The position numbers and the translations under genes were made by a program. A model generated the notes under the pieces. It saw only the letters and a program-made list of their open reading frames with translations. It ran no database searches and was not told the DNA's origin. Positions 14,369 through 22,430 of a DNA stretch of 64,000 bases are shown here, one piece after another; the stretch's first letter is position 1, and every line of letters begins with the position of its first letter. Source of the DNA: a virus; the IMG/VR virus record IMGVR_UViG_3300010885_026047, positions 49,640 through 113,639 of that record, one strand, 5' to 3'.

Positions 14369-14656
14369 ATGCAAATACAAGCAATAGCACAAACCAATGA
14401 TCCCACAAAGATAGCTACCGAATTAGAGGTAACTACAAGAGATCCTACAGAGTTATCTATATACGCTGTCTGGAAGTTGACAGATGTTAATGGTGCTTAT
14501 GTAAATGACGGATCGTGTTTACTAACAGACGATGGCTCAGATCCAAACAATATTATAAATGACTACACAAAGTACTTATCGGATAACTCTTATTTATACA
14601 CTTATGTAGTAAACTTATTAGGATTAACAGTTGTAAGTTTCAATACTATTGTATAG
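14369..14656 (+). CDS. Small fibre-associated protein (95 aa)
   Basis: MQIQAIAQTNDPTKIATELE onward; beta-rich, acidic, soluble. It starts one base after the fibre stop. The upstream alternative TTG at 14351 lies inside the fibre gene and is not used. Shares the AT-rich codon use of the fibre tip, so tip and this gene probably travelled together; a tip chaperone or partner is a reasonable guess only. Confidence 0.55.
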   Translation: MQIQAIAQTNDPTKIATELEVTTRDPTELSIYAVWKLTDVNGAYVNDGSCLLTDDGSDPNNIINDYTKYLSDNSYLYTYVVNLLGLTVVSFNTIV

Positions 14657-14687
14657 ATTTGCATTGAACTAAACTAACAGTATAAAA

Positions 14688-15128
14688 ATGGCAAACGAAA
14701 AAGAACCACAGATGGACCCTTCGATGTTACCAGAAATATCGGATATCAGTAACTTCCAGGTATCGGGGCAGAGGACAGTTATCAAACCAACTAATGACTA
14801 TGCTATAAAGACCAAAGGTGGGGTGTACTTCCCGGAGAAGACTGCTGAACTAAGACGTAGGACAACACTCTCTAAAGGAGAAGTGATGTGTGTAGGCAGC
14901 GCAGTTACAGAGACAAAAGTTGGACAACATGTATACTTTTATTGGCATGAAGGAGATGGTATGATACGTGAGATCAACAAGACTGGTAAGACTACTGACG
15001 ATGATGTTATCTATGTGATACTACCAGAGTACTCTATACGCGGATATATAGTAGACAATGCTGTAGAACAAACTGCAAAAGAGCTTAGAGATAAGTTGGT
15101 ACAACCCTCTTCTATACTACTTGCATAA
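14688..15128 (+). CDS. GroES-like co-chaperonin (146 aa)
   Basis: Residues about 28-125 follow the GroES fold order: RTVIKPTNDYAIKTKGGVYF (first strands and start of the mobile loop), a basic loop, KGEVMCVGSAV, KVGQHVYFYWHEGD, then VIYVILPEYSIRGYI, comparable to the GEVVAVG ... VKVGDKVLF ... YLILRESDILAII series of GroES. Phage proteins of this type (T4 gp31 is the known example) cap host GroEL so that large capsid proteins fold. The 28-residue acidic N-terminal extension is unusual. Position next to fibre and structural genes fits. Family assignment is by pattern. Confidence 0.65.
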   Translation: MANEKEPQMDPSMLPEISDISNFQVSGQRTVIKPTNDYAIKTKGGVYFPEKTAELRRRTTLSKGEVMCVGSAVTETKVGQHVYFYWHEGDGMIREINKTGKTTDDDVIYVILPEYSIRGYIVDNAVEQTAKELRDKLVQPSSILLA

Positions 15129-15141
15129 AAAAGTTTTGTTC

Positions 15142-15173
15142 TTTTCATATATAGTTTATACCTTGCATCTTTG
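15142..15173 (+). promoter_or_regulatory. Probable promoter, TTTT-N20-CATCTTTG
   Basis: A -7-like CATCTTTG (15166-15173) with TTTT 20 bases upstream; starts the unit for the 46-residue basic peptide, whose ATG is at 15195. Confidence 0.4.
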
Positions 15174-15194
15174 TTAACAAAAAAACTAAACAAC

Positions 15195-15335
15195 ATGGCA
15201 ACAAGTCCAAAACCAAAACAGATGGCTGGAGACACTGCTAAAGCAGTAAAGAAAGTTCCGGTAGCTCCACCAAAGACACCTGCTTCTATGAAGAAAGGTG
15301 GAAAGATGATGAAGAAAGGCGGGAAGATGTGTTAA
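15195..15335 (+). CDS. Small basic peptide with KKGGKM repeats (46 aa)
   Basis: MATSPKPKQMAGDTAKAVKK followed by a Pro-rich linker and a C-terminal tandem MKKGGKM-MKKGGKM. Short Lys/Gly repeats of this kind recur in small proteins of Bacteroidota phages; binding to DNA or to another virion protein is possible. It has its own promoter-like sequence and a good terminator, so it is an independent unit and the gene is likely real despite its size. Confidence 0.65.
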   Translation: MATSPKPKQMAGDTAKAVKKVPVAPPKTPASMKKGGKMMKKGGKMC

Positions 15336-15361
15336 GCCACATACAGCCTTTTAAAGAGAAG

Positions 15362-15389
15362 AGAGTATCCACCAGGGTACTCTTTTTTT
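15362..15389 (+). terminator. Intrinsic terminator
   Basis: AGAGTATCC (15362-15370) pairs with GGGTACTCT (15375-15383), loop ACCA, followed by TTTTTTT. Strong. Confidence 0.8.
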
Positions 15390-15416
15390 ATGTGCAAAAA
15401 TAAACTTTTACAAACA

Positions 15417-15448
15417 CTTGGTTTTATCAGATGCACTTTATACTTTTG
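15417..15448 (+). promoter_or_regulatory. Promoter, CTTG-N20-TACTTTTG
   Basis: TACTTTTG at 15441-15448 matches TAnnTTTG, with CTTG 20 bases upstream as a -33 variant. Reads into the long rightward unit beginning at 15488; leader about 35 bases. Confidence 0.6.
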
Positions 15449-15487
15449 TTACATCAAACAACTTTAAAAGTTTAAAACACTAAGACG

Positions 15488-16264
15488 ATGGAAATACCAA
15501 TGATGGGACTAGGTAAGACAGAAACTGATATAGAGACTCAGTACGAACAAGGTCCTCCTCCTGTAACAGAAATGTCTATACCCGGACAACCTTCTTACGA
15601 AGAGTGGAAAGCTCAACAGTCTGAGATGGTTGCAAAGATGAAAGCTGAGATAGACGATCTCCGTCTTGTCAGTGAGTATAACCGTCTTATGGTTGAAGGA
15701 GAAGAGTTAACTCTTCGTCAGATGGAAGCCAAGGTTATGTTGGGTCAGGTAGACATCAGCACTTTACCTGAGTGCCCAAAGAAGTGGGAGCTTATGGTAA
15801 GGATAGATAAAGCTGCTGTTATGGCTGGAAGGAAACCTGTACGTAACGCAGAAGGACAACTTGTGATACAAGGTCTTGCTGGTTTAGAACTGGCAGTAAA
15901 CGAAACCCAGGCACAGGACTATCTTACCCGGAAACAGGTAGACATCCAACAGGTCGTACAGATGCACAAAGAGAAAGAACAAGCTCTACAAGAAGTTTCT
16001 CTGAAGACTGGTTTAGAACTTGTTATACTATATACACCTGATCCGAAAGTAGTAGGGCAGATAAACGCTCTTGTACAAGGTAAGGATATAGAGACTGCGG
16101 GACCTATGGAGTTACCTGAAGGTATAACTACTATAACTTTCCAGGTTCCTAACGGAGACAGGAAGAGTGATGTAAGTATGAACCCTGGGGACTATATAGT
16201 AAAGTGTAAAGACGGAGTTGTTTGTGTACTAACAAGTGAAGACTATCAGAAGTGGAACAAGTAA
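15488..16264 (+). CDS. Hypothetical phage protein (258 aa)
   Basis: Acidic, largely helical N-terminal two thirds (MKAEIDDLRLVSEYNRLMVE, charged coiled coil at about 38-75), then a beta-rich C-terminal part (about 190-258). First gene of the long rightward unit. Followed by a group of small genes that I associate with the same block in other Bacteroidota phages. Function not known; possibly a virion or assembly protein. Confidence 0.6.
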   Translation: MEIPMMGLGKTETDIETQYEQGPPPVTEMSIPGQPSYEEWKAQQSEMVAKMKAEIDDLRLVSEYNRLMVEGEELTLRQMEAKVMLGQVDISTLPECPKKWELMVRIDKAAVMAGRKPVRNAEGQLVIQGLAGLELAVNETQAQDYLTRKQVDIQQVVQMHKEKEQALQEVSLKTGLELVILYTPDPKVVGQINALVQGKDIETAGPMELPEGITTITFQVPNGDRKSDVSMNPGDYIVKCKDGVVCVLTSEDYQKWNK

Positions 16265-16296
16265 CACTTAATACATATAAGCGGGTTATAGGTGGT

Positions 16297-16647
16297 ATGG
16301 AACTAGCAAGTATCATACTCTTTCAGTTACGTGTACACTGTTATCTAAAGTCTATCCAGTTAACTGAGATGGAAGAGAAGTACACAGTGGAGATGGCTAT
16401 AACCGGTGGTACGTGGGACCTGAAGAAGTTCTGTGATCATGTAGTAGAGAAAGGTCTAAGTTACTCTACAGAAAGTTCAAGGACTATACTCGATCACTTA
16501 GAAACTAAAGGGTTAGTAGTTAAAGAAGGACACTACAGAAAGATGGTTAAGTTAAACCCGGAGATGGGTATACAGGTAGAGGGGACGGTGTTAGTGGATA
16601 TAAAACTTAGCAACTATATAGCAAATGGTTCCAAGGAAAGCAACTGA
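16297..16647 (+). CDS. Winged-helix-like phage protein (116 aa)
   Basis: The pattern STESSRTILDHLETKGLVVK followed by GHYRKMVKLNPEMGI is a helix-turn-helix plus wing of the MarR/RepL type (about residues 55-95). The N-terminal helical part (ASIILFQLRVHCYLKSIQL) could dimerise. I use the ATG at 16297; a GTG at 16252 would add 15 residues and overlap the previous gene by 13 bases. Could be a late regulator or a small structural protein with that fold. Confidence 0.55.
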   Translation: MELASIILFQLRVHCYLKSIQLTEMEEKYTVEMAITGGTWDLKKFCDHVVEKGLSYSTESSRTILDHLETKGLVVKEGHYRKMVKLNPEMGIQVEGTVLVDIKLSNYIANGSKESN

Positions 16648-16987
16648 GTTGGGTAATGAGTTTGCTGACAAGAAAGGTATACCGAGAGCACATATGTTAG
16701 ATATGCTCACGTTCTACTACAGGGATATCCGGACAGTCTGCAGTAAGTTACAACATCCAAACGTATCTATCAACGGACTAGGTTACATGAAACCCTCAGT
16801 ACCGAAGCTAAAGAAAGGAAGAGCAGGAGCTATAAAGTGGACTAAGGACTTTGACAAGACAGGTAAGGATAAAACTACACAGTACTATACCAAGAAAGAG
16901 AACGCTGCACTTATGGACAAGATGATAGATACTTGCATAGAGATACGTAAAGCACACAAGTTAGTTAAAAACCTAAGAAAGTCATGA
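16625..16987 (+). CDS. Conserved small basic phage protein (120 aa)
   Basis: Basic, helical, with the signature FYYRDIRTVCSKLQHPNVSI-NGLGY followed by Lys-rich stretches. A similar arrangement (helix, then N-V/I-x-I-x-GLG) recurs in small proteins of Bacteroidota phages near the terminase; no function is established. Overlaps the previous gene by 23 bases and the next by 4, so it is translationally coupled. Confidence 0.6.
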   Translation: MVPRKATELGNEFADKKGIPRAHMLDMLTFYYRDIRTVCSKLQHPNVSINGLGYMKPSVPKLKKGRAGAIKWTKDFDKTGKDKTTQYYTKKENAALMDKMIDTCIEIRKAHKLVKNLRKS

Positions 16988-17451
16988 TCTGGAGAGAGAA
17001 ACTAAAACTTGCATGGGATAACAGAGCACAGATAGCAGATGGTTTCTGGAACGTGTACATAGGTTGTAAACCAGAGATAGAAGCTGAAGCACTTAGGAGA
17101 AAGACTATCTGTGAGAGTAATGTCTGTGGATCCTATGACAAGGATGGTAAACCGGAGACATCTATGATACCAGGTCAACCAGCTTGTTCTATTTGTCACT
17201 GTAACATAAATGCTAAAGCTGCATGTACGTTTTGTTGGTGTGCTCTTCTTGACAAACAGATACTGAAGTTGAAAGAACTACGACCTGAGACAAACATACA
17301 AGATATAGATAGTTGTAGGGTACAGATCAAAGAGTTACAGGAGCAAGGTATAGATATGGGGCTAGATCCTTTGTGGGATGTGATGATGACAAAAGACCAG
17401 GACGATCTGATAAAGTCAAAGGAGTACACAGAGCAGTTTAAAAATAGGTAG
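16984..17451 (+). CDS. Cys-rich putative zinc-binding phage protein (155 aa)
   Basis: Central Cys cluster at about 71-85: C-S-I-C-H-C followed by CTFCWC, plus C36/C41 upstream, enough for one or two zinc sites. The first 30 residues (AWDNRAQIADGFWNVYIG) and the order of Cys motifs resemble small zinc-ribbon proteins found in the same position in other Bacteroidota phages. No catalytic motif. May bind nucleic acid or support packaging; inference only. Confidence 0.6.
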   Translation: MIWREKLKLAWDNRAQIADGFWNVYIGCKPEIEAEALRRKTICESNVCGSYDKDGKPETSMIPGQPACSICHCNINAKAACTFCWCALLDKQILKLKELRPETNIQDIDSCRVQIKELQEQGIDMGLDPLWDVMMTKDQDDLIKSKEYTEQFKNR

Positions 17452-17453
17452 TT

Positions 17454-17657
17454 ATGGAACCAAAGAAGTACTGGTGGATACACTACGATAGAGTTGGTAT
17501 ACAGATGTACCGTGAAAAAGAAACTGTTATAGATATACATCCGTTTCTATGGTTAAGTGAAACGAAAAAACAAATGAAGTGGGAAGTCTGGTTAGTGAAC
17601 TGGAAGTTGATAGACGTAACTGAGTATAACCTTTGGAAAGAACTAAACGATAAGTAG
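17454..17657 (+). CDS. Small Trp-rich protein (67 aa)
   Basis: Seven Trp in 67 residues, beta-strand-like alternation (KKYWWIHYDRVGIQMY ... WEVWLVNWKLI). Soluble. Immediately follows the Cys-rich gene and overlaps the start of the nuclease gene by one base (TAGTG). Not recognised. Confidence 0.55.
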   Translation: MEPKKYWWIHYDRVGIQMYREKETVIDIHPFLWLSETKKQMKWEVWLVNWKLIDVTEYNLWKELNDK

Positions 17658-18475
17658 TGCTAAAGTTTCAAGAACAAAACCATCTATACTTTTCTCCTGA
17701 TCAACCAGACAGAAAGTGGACTTCTATCACTGCGATAGTTGGGATGTTGCATGAACCGTTTAAGAGAGAAGATACTGCTTGGAAGTGTGCTCTGAGAAAA
17801 CCTACAGACAAGTACCCGAACAAATGGTGGGGTATGACACAAGAACAGATACTTGCTGCTTGGGATGGAGAAGGTAAACGTAGCCAGGAACTCGGAAACT
17901 GGTATCACAACAAACGGGAAAGAGAACTTTGTGAGCCTGATAACCAGTTGATGTGGGGAGTAAGACCTCCAATAGTTGAAGATGGTATAAAGATATCCCG
18001 TGATCAGAAACTTGAAGATGGTATATACCCTGAACACTTAGTCTATCTTGACACTGCAGGTATCTGTGGACAGAGTGACTATGTTGAGGTTAAAGAACAC
18101 TCACTGAGGATACGAGACTACAAAACTTCCAAAGAGATCAAAAGAAAAGGTTTTGAGAGTAGTTGGTCTGGAGAGAAGATGATGACTGGTCCGGTAAAAC
18201 ATCTTGGAGACTGTGAGTACTGGCACTATGCTTTACAACTTTCTCTCTATGCTTACTGTATACAGAGACATAACCCAAGACTTACACATGTAGACTTAGC
18301 TGTAGAACATATAAAGTTTGTTTTGGAAGGAGAAGATAAGTTTGGCTATCCCATTGTTCTTAGACATATCAACGGAGACCCCGTAGTTAAAGAGATAGAA
18401 CTTGTCCAACTCCCATACTTACTGAAAGAGGTCAAAGCAGTTTTAGAGTGGCTTAAAACAAAACAAAAGGACTGA
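17657..18475 (+). CDS. RecB-family PD-(D/E)XK exonuclease (272 aa)
   Basis: N-terminal strand and SITAIVGML typical of RecB/Cas4-type phage nucleases, then GQSDYVEV (motif II Asp), RIRDYKTSKEI (motif III, D-Y-K) and the downstream YALQLSLYAYCI helix, which is the hallmark QxxxY motif of the RecB family. Such enzymes process DNA ends in recombination or replication and may degrade host DNA. GTG start at 17657 overlaps the previous stop. Overlaps the glycosyltransferase gene by one base (TGATG). Confidence 0.85.
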   Translation: MLKFQEQNHLYFSPDQPDRKWTSITAIVGMLHEPFKREDTAWKCALRKPTDKYPNKWWGMTQEQILAAWDGEGKRSQELGNWYHNKRERELCEPDNQLMWGVRPPIVEDGIKISRDQKLEDGIYPEHLVYLDTAGICGQSDYVEVKEHSLRIRDYKTSKEIKRKGFESSWSGEKMMTGPVKHLGDCEYWHYALQLSLYAYCIQRHNPRLTHVDLAVEHIKFVLEGEDKFGYPIVLRHINGDPVVKEIELVQLPYLLKEVKAVLEWLKTKQKD

Positions 18476-19587
18476 TGAGGATACAAGTAGTAGCAAGACA
18501 TAAGCAGGGTTGCGACTGGTTCAGATGTGTTCTACCAGCTATATATCTACAGAAAGATATAGAGTGGTGTAAGAACAACTCTATAGAGATGCTATGGATA
18601 GCTCACGATGAACTGAAGATAGACTGTGACATACTTATCTACAACAAACTTATAGCTACTACTATAGAACGTTTAAAGCACCTGAAGAAGAACGGCATGA
18701 AGATAGTGGTAGACGTAGACGATCACTGGATACTTCCTCCCGGACATGCTCACTACCAACAGTGGATGACTTGTACAGAACCAGGACAAACCAAGAGTAA
18801 CTCTGAACTAACTGAAGAACACATGAGACTGGCAGATGTAGTTACTTGCACATCTATGAGACTGCAGGAAGTTATCAGGAAGTTCAACAAGAACACAGTA
18901 GTTATACCAAACGCTCTCCCCTTCGGTCATGGGTTATACCAGCAGGGTATCAGGGAACCAAACGATAAGATGGTGTTTCTCTATGCCGGAGGGGTTAGTC
19001 ACTTACCTGATGTAGAACTACTAAAGGGGAAGTTTCAACGCATAGGCACTGACCCCTACTTAGTACAGAGAGCAGAGTTCGTACTTGCCGGATACGAGAA
19101 AGAGAAACAGAAGTTATACAAAACCAAACAGGACTACGAACAGAGAAATAGTAACTTTACAACCAAAGATATACATGGCCTCTATGACGATATGGTAAGT
19201 ATCTTTAAACAGACCAATAGTTACAAAGTTATAAATTCAGAACCTGTAAACAAGTATATAAGTTGTTATGATCAGGCAGATGTAGTACTTGCACCTCTGG
19301 TAGAAAACACCTGGAACTCGTTCAAGAGCAACTTAAAAGTTCTTGAAGCAAGCTCAAGAGAACTGCCGATCATATGTTCTGCAGTAGCTCCATATTCTGA
19401 CCTTAGACCTTGTGAAGGGATCATGTTTGTAGAAAAGTCATCTGACTGGATAGACTATATCAGAAAGTGTGTGAAAGAACCACAGTGGACAAAAGATATG
19501 GGTTTACAGTTAGCAAGTTGGATAAGAGAAGAGTACAACCTTGTAAGGTGGAACTTAGTAAGACAACAGTTATATAGTACTTTATAG
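18475..19587 (+). CDS. GT4-like glycosyltransferase (370 aa)
   Basis: GT-B type pattern: VVVDVDDHW in the N-terminal half, DVVTCTSMRLQEVI and VVIPNALPF before the linker, and a C-terminal half with VVLAPLVENTWNSFKSNLKV followed by LEASSRELPIICS, the GT4 donor-binding region with the E-x-x-x-x-E/P-like order. Transfers a sugar from an activated nucleotide donor to an unknown acceptor. First gene of the glycan island; coupled to the nuclease gene by a one-base overlap, so it belongs to the same late transcript. Confidence 0.8.
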   Translation: MRIQVVARHKQGCDWFRCVLPAIYLQKDIEWCKNNSIEMLWIAHDELKIDCDILIYNKLIATTIERLKHLKKNGMKIVVDVDDHWILPPGHAHYQQWMTCTEPGQTKSNSELTEEHMRLADVVTCTSMRLQEVIRKFNKNTVVIPNALPFGHGLYQQGIREPNDKMVFLYAGGVSHLPDVELLKGKFQRIGTDPYLVQRAEFVLAGYEKEKQKLYKTKQDYEQRNSNFTTKDIHGLYDDMVSIFKQTNSYKVINSEPVNKYISCYDQADVVLAPLVENTWNSFKSNLKVLEASSRELPIICSAVAPYSDLRPCEGIMFVEKSSDWIDYIRKCVKEPQWTKDMGLQLASWIREEYNLVRWNLVRQQLYSTL

Positions 19588-19588
19588 T

Positions 19589-19792
19589 ATGAACATGATA
19601 GCAAGATACAGACTAAGAGCAGCTATACAGTTCCATATCATCATGAGAGATAACGCTATCTATGCAACACATCATGGTATATGTATAGGTTCTCCAAGTC
19701 ACGATGTCTATGTTAAGATGCAAAGTGATACTGCAGAAAGAGAACAGAGATGTATAAACCGTATAGAGAAACTTTTAAAACGATATAAGTGA
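19589..19792 (+). CDS. Small hypothetical protein (67 aa)
   Basis: Basic, His/Arg-rich (MNMIARYRLRAAIQFHIIMR), no known motif. Starts two bases after the glycosyltransferase stop and overlaps the next gene by 4 bases, which supports it as real. Function unknown. Confidence 0.5.
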   Translation: MNMIARYRLRAAIQFHIIMRDNAIYATHHGICIGSPSHDVYVKMQSDTAEREQRCINRIEKLLKRYK

Positions 19793-20349
19793 TAAAACTG
19801 TTTGACATAAGTGGAGGTAAAGTGATCCCAAGTGAGCATGTGTATGTCATACCTCGGCTAAAGAAGATCATGGAACTATACCCAGATCAGTACCTGGAGA
19901 TATATAGTTACTTGTTCTACACTACATGTCCTGATAGTACTATGAACCCATATGTCAACCAACCTGAAGATATGAGAGAAGAGGTTATCATAGCAGACCT
20001 TGGACCATCTTTCTCTCTTGACGATAAGGTTATAGAAGAGACAAGAAAGTGGTGTGAGAAGATGTACGAGACACCTACACTACGATCCTGGAGAGGTGCC
20101 AAGAAGATGCTGGATAAGGTTGGTATATACCTGGCAGATAGCGAGATAACAGACGGTAAGGACACTAATGGTATGTTGATAGACAGGTTTATGAGCAAGC
20201 TTGGAGACTATCATGACATCTACAAGAAGATGGATAACGAAGTAAAAGAAGAACAAGCCAAAGTCCGAGGCAATGTAAAAATACCGTATTTCCAGCGACC
20301 AGGGTACATAGATAAAAAACAAGAAGACGATGATAACACTGAAGGATAA
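19789..20349 (+). CDS. Conserved Bacteroidota-phage protein (186 aa)
   Basis: Pattern FDISGGKVIPSEHVYVIPRL, then LFYTTCPDSTMNPY and EVIIADLGPSFSLDDKVIEE, and a C-terminal charged helix. I recognise this order from uncharacterised proteins of many Bacteroidota phages, where it lies near terminase genes. GTG start with a 4-base overlap to the previous gene. It is the only clear core-phage gene embedded in the glycan island, which argues that the sugar genes were inserted around existing core genes. Confidence 0.6.
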   Translation: MIKLFDISGGKVIPSEHVYVIPRLKKIMELYPDQYLEIYSYLFYTTCPDSTMNPYVNQPEDMREEVIIADLGPSFSLDDKVIEETRKWCEKMYETPTLRSWRGAKKMLDKVGIYLADSEITDGKDTNGMLIDRFMSKLGDYHDIYKKMDNEVKEEQAKVRGNVKIPYFQRPGYIDKKQEDDDNTEG

Positions 20350-20378
20350 ACATCCCGTAACCGGAGAACAACTTGACG

Positions 20379-20966
20379 ATGAGTGAACCACTAGTAACTT
20401 TTATAGCTGTCTGTCACAACGAGGTAAGACATAACAGACCCTTCATAGACTCTATGCTCAGTCAGATAGACACTAACTGGAAAGCTATCGTATATCATAA
20501 TGGTCCAAACGAAAGGATGAAAGAATGGGTAGAGAGTTACCATGACGAAAGACTTATCTACATGGAGAGTGCTGTAGATGAAGGTAACTGGGGTACTGCT
20601 AACCGACAGAGAGCTATAGATACCTGTACCACATCTTATATAGTACAAACTTCTATACAAGACTACTGGCTACCCCAAGCCGTGAAGTATATCAACGAGA
20701 CTATAGTAAAACATGACCCGCAGATAATGGTATGGGATAGCATCAACCACTTAGTAGGACCTTGTCTGAAGTTGGATGGTCAACTTGCATGGAGTAAGTG
20801 TGACTGGGGTCAGTTTGCTTTAAAGACATGGATAGCTAAGAAGGTAGGTATAAAAAGAGGCGATGTGTATTGTGGAGACTGGGCTTTTGTAGAAGAGGTA
20901 CTGAAGTCAGGATATATAAGTAAACAACCTATAAAACTCGGAGCAATCCTGACATGTCATAACTAG
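20379..20966 (+). CDS. GT2-type glycosyltransferase (195 aa)
   Basis: LVTFIAVCHNEVRHNRPFID at the N-terminus is the GT2 nucleotide-binding beginning (V-S/A-C/Y-N), with a NWKAIVYHNGPNERM segment and a D-x-W acidic region later (CGDWAFVEEVL). The canonical DxD is replaced by SIQDYW near residue 90. Short for GT2 (195 residues), so only the catalytic fold is present. The ATG at 20379 is used; a TTG two codons upstream is an alternative. Confidence 0.7.
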   Translation: MSEPLVTFIAVCHNEVRHNRPFIDSMLSQIDTNWKAIVYHNGPNERMKEWVESYHDERLIYMESAVDEGNWGTANRQRAIDTCTTSYIVQTSIQDYWLPQAVKYINETIVKHDPQIMVWDSINHLVGPCLKLDGQLAWSKCDWGQFALKTWIAKKVGIKRGDVYCGDWAFVEEVLKSGYISKQPIKLGAILTCHN

Positions 20967-20971
20967 AAACT

Positions 20972-21109
20972 ATGAAAGAAGTAGGAGATACTATAACTAT
21001 AAAAGCTGATGATGGAAGTCAGGAAACTGGAACTATCTATGCAATAGTTTCTGGACACTACTGGGTAAACTTTTCTTTTGGTTCACTTGCAATACGGATA
21101 GACTTATGA
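20972..21109 (+). CDS. Small beta-rich protein (45 aa)
   Basis: MKEVGDTITIKADDGSQETG ... SFGSLAIRIDL; the GDTITIKADDG and GTIYAIVSGHYWV segments look like a miniature SH3/KOW barrel. Overlaps the next gene by 4 bases (ATGA), strong support for translation. Function unknown. Confidence 0.5.
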   Translation: MKEVGDTITIKADDGSQETGTIYAIVSGHYWVNFSFGSLAIRIDL

Positions 21110-21780
21110 AGAACATACCATGTATACTTATAAATCGTGACCGACTTTCTTGTACAGAGAAGTTAGTTGATCAGTTACTCTTACTAGGTTACACAAACTT
21201 GTATATCTTAGATATGGATAGTAGTTATCCGACTCTCCTGTCTTGGTACAAAGACAACAAAAACTTCACTCTTATACAGTCAGAGAACACCGGACACAAA
21301 ACTTTGTGGGAGAAAAACCTGTTACGTAACTTGTTTTCAGAACATGAGTGGGTTGCAGTTACAGACTCCGATATAGCTTTGTCTCCAGATACACCAAAAG
21401 GTTTTATAGAGCAGATGATAACTGTAGCTAAGGACTTCAGAACAGATAAAGTTGGTTTGGCTATAAAGTACAAAGACATAACAAACCCTCACTTGTTCAA
21501 GATCATAGAACCGATAGAGAGTAACTACTGGAAGAACAGGTTACCCCATCCAAGATATACTACATACTCGGCACCTGTAGACACCACTCTCTGTGTAGTG
21601 AGACCAAACAAACCTTTTCAGTACCAGGCTGTGAGGTTAGCTGACTGGTCTATACAACATCTTGACTGGTACATGGACTTTGAGAAGTTAACAGAAGAGC
21701 AGACTTACTACTTTGAACACGCAGATCCAAAGGTATCAACAACTAAACAACACTATCTGAAGTGGAAAAACAAGGGCTGA
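21106..21780 (+). CDS. GT-A-fold glycosyltransferase (224 aa)
   Basis: N-terminal CILINRDRLSCTEKLVDQL with LGYTNLYILDMDSSYP, and a DSD acidic motif in VAVTDSDIAL (about residue 86) that would bind the metal-nucleotide sugar. The C-terminal part has conserved aromatic and His residues (HLDWYMDFEKLTEEQTYYFEHAD). GT2-related; acceptor and donor unknown. Overlaps both neighbours. Confidence 0.7.
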   Translation: MKNIPCILINRDRLSCTEKLVDQLLLLGYTNLYILDMDSSYPTLLSWYKDNKNFTLIQSENTGHKTLWEKNLLRNLFSEHEWVAVTDSDIALSPDTPKGFIEQMITVAKDFRTDKVGLAIKYKDITNPHLFKIIEPIESNYWKNRLPHPRYTTYSAPVDTTLCVVRPNKPFQYQAVRLADWSIQHLDWYMDFEKLTEEQTYYFEHADPKVSTTKQHYLKWKNKG

Positions 21781-22430
21781 TAGTCATCACGTATAGAGAT
21801 AGAGCAACACATCTATCTTGTTTGTTATCCCAGTTACAAAAGTACTGGCCTCAGTTCGATGTCTGTATCTGTGAGCAGTTGGATAGTTCCACATGGAACA
21901 AAGGTCTGTTGTACAACGTTGGGTTTAAAGAACTCGGTTATAAGTATGACTATCTGATACTACACGATGTAGACTTTATACCTGCATGGGATGAAGTAGA
22001 CTATAGCTTTACAGAAGTACCCTGTATGATAGCTGGAGCAGCTTCACAGTTTAACTATCAGTTACAGTTTCCTACTTTCTTTGGTGGAGTACTTACCTGC
22101 AGTAAAGAACACTACGAACTTGTGAACGGTTTCTCTAACCAGTTCAAAGGTTATGGGGGAGAGGACTGCAGTTTCAGAAACAGTTTTGTAGAGAAAGGTT
22201 TACAGCCAGGGGTTAAGATGGGAAGGTTTGAGTGTTTCGCACATCCTAAGCCAGACATATCCATAGGTAGTGAGTTCTGGAAGTCAGAAGACTACCAACA
22301 TAACTGGAAACTGGTACATCAACCAAGAGACTTTAACGAGGGGCTTTCAACAGTAAGTTACAAGCTAACGGAACAAACTATACAAAACAACATCACACAC
22401 TTATATATAGACACATGTCAAAGAACTTAG
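21762..22430 (+). CDS. GT7-like (beta-1,4-galactosyltransferase-type) glycosyltransferase (222 aa)
   Basis: Order and spacing of motifs match the beta-1,4-galactosyltransferase family GT7: TYRDRATHL (11-18), WNKGLLYNVGF (45-55, compare FNRAKLLNVGF), HDVDFIP (68-74, compare HDVDLIP), FFGGVLTCSKEHY (106-118) and NGFSNQFKGYGGED (122-135, compare NGFpNxyWGWGGED). This family uses UDP-Gal or UDP-GalNAc/UDP-GlcNAc and is best known from animals; bacterial and phage members are rarer. GTG start overlapping the previous gene by 19 bases. Confidence 0.8.
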   Translation: MEKQGLIVITYRDRATHLSCLLSQLQKYWPQFDVCICEQLDSSTWNKGLLYNVGFKELGYKYDYLILHDVDFIPAWDEVDYSFTEVPCMIAGAASQFNYQLQFPTFFGGVLTCSKEHYELVNGFSNQFKGYGGEDCSFRNSFVEKGLQPGVKMGRFECFAHPKPDISIGSEFWKSEDYQHNWKLVHQPRDFNEGLSTVSYKLTEQTIQNNITHLYIDTCQRT

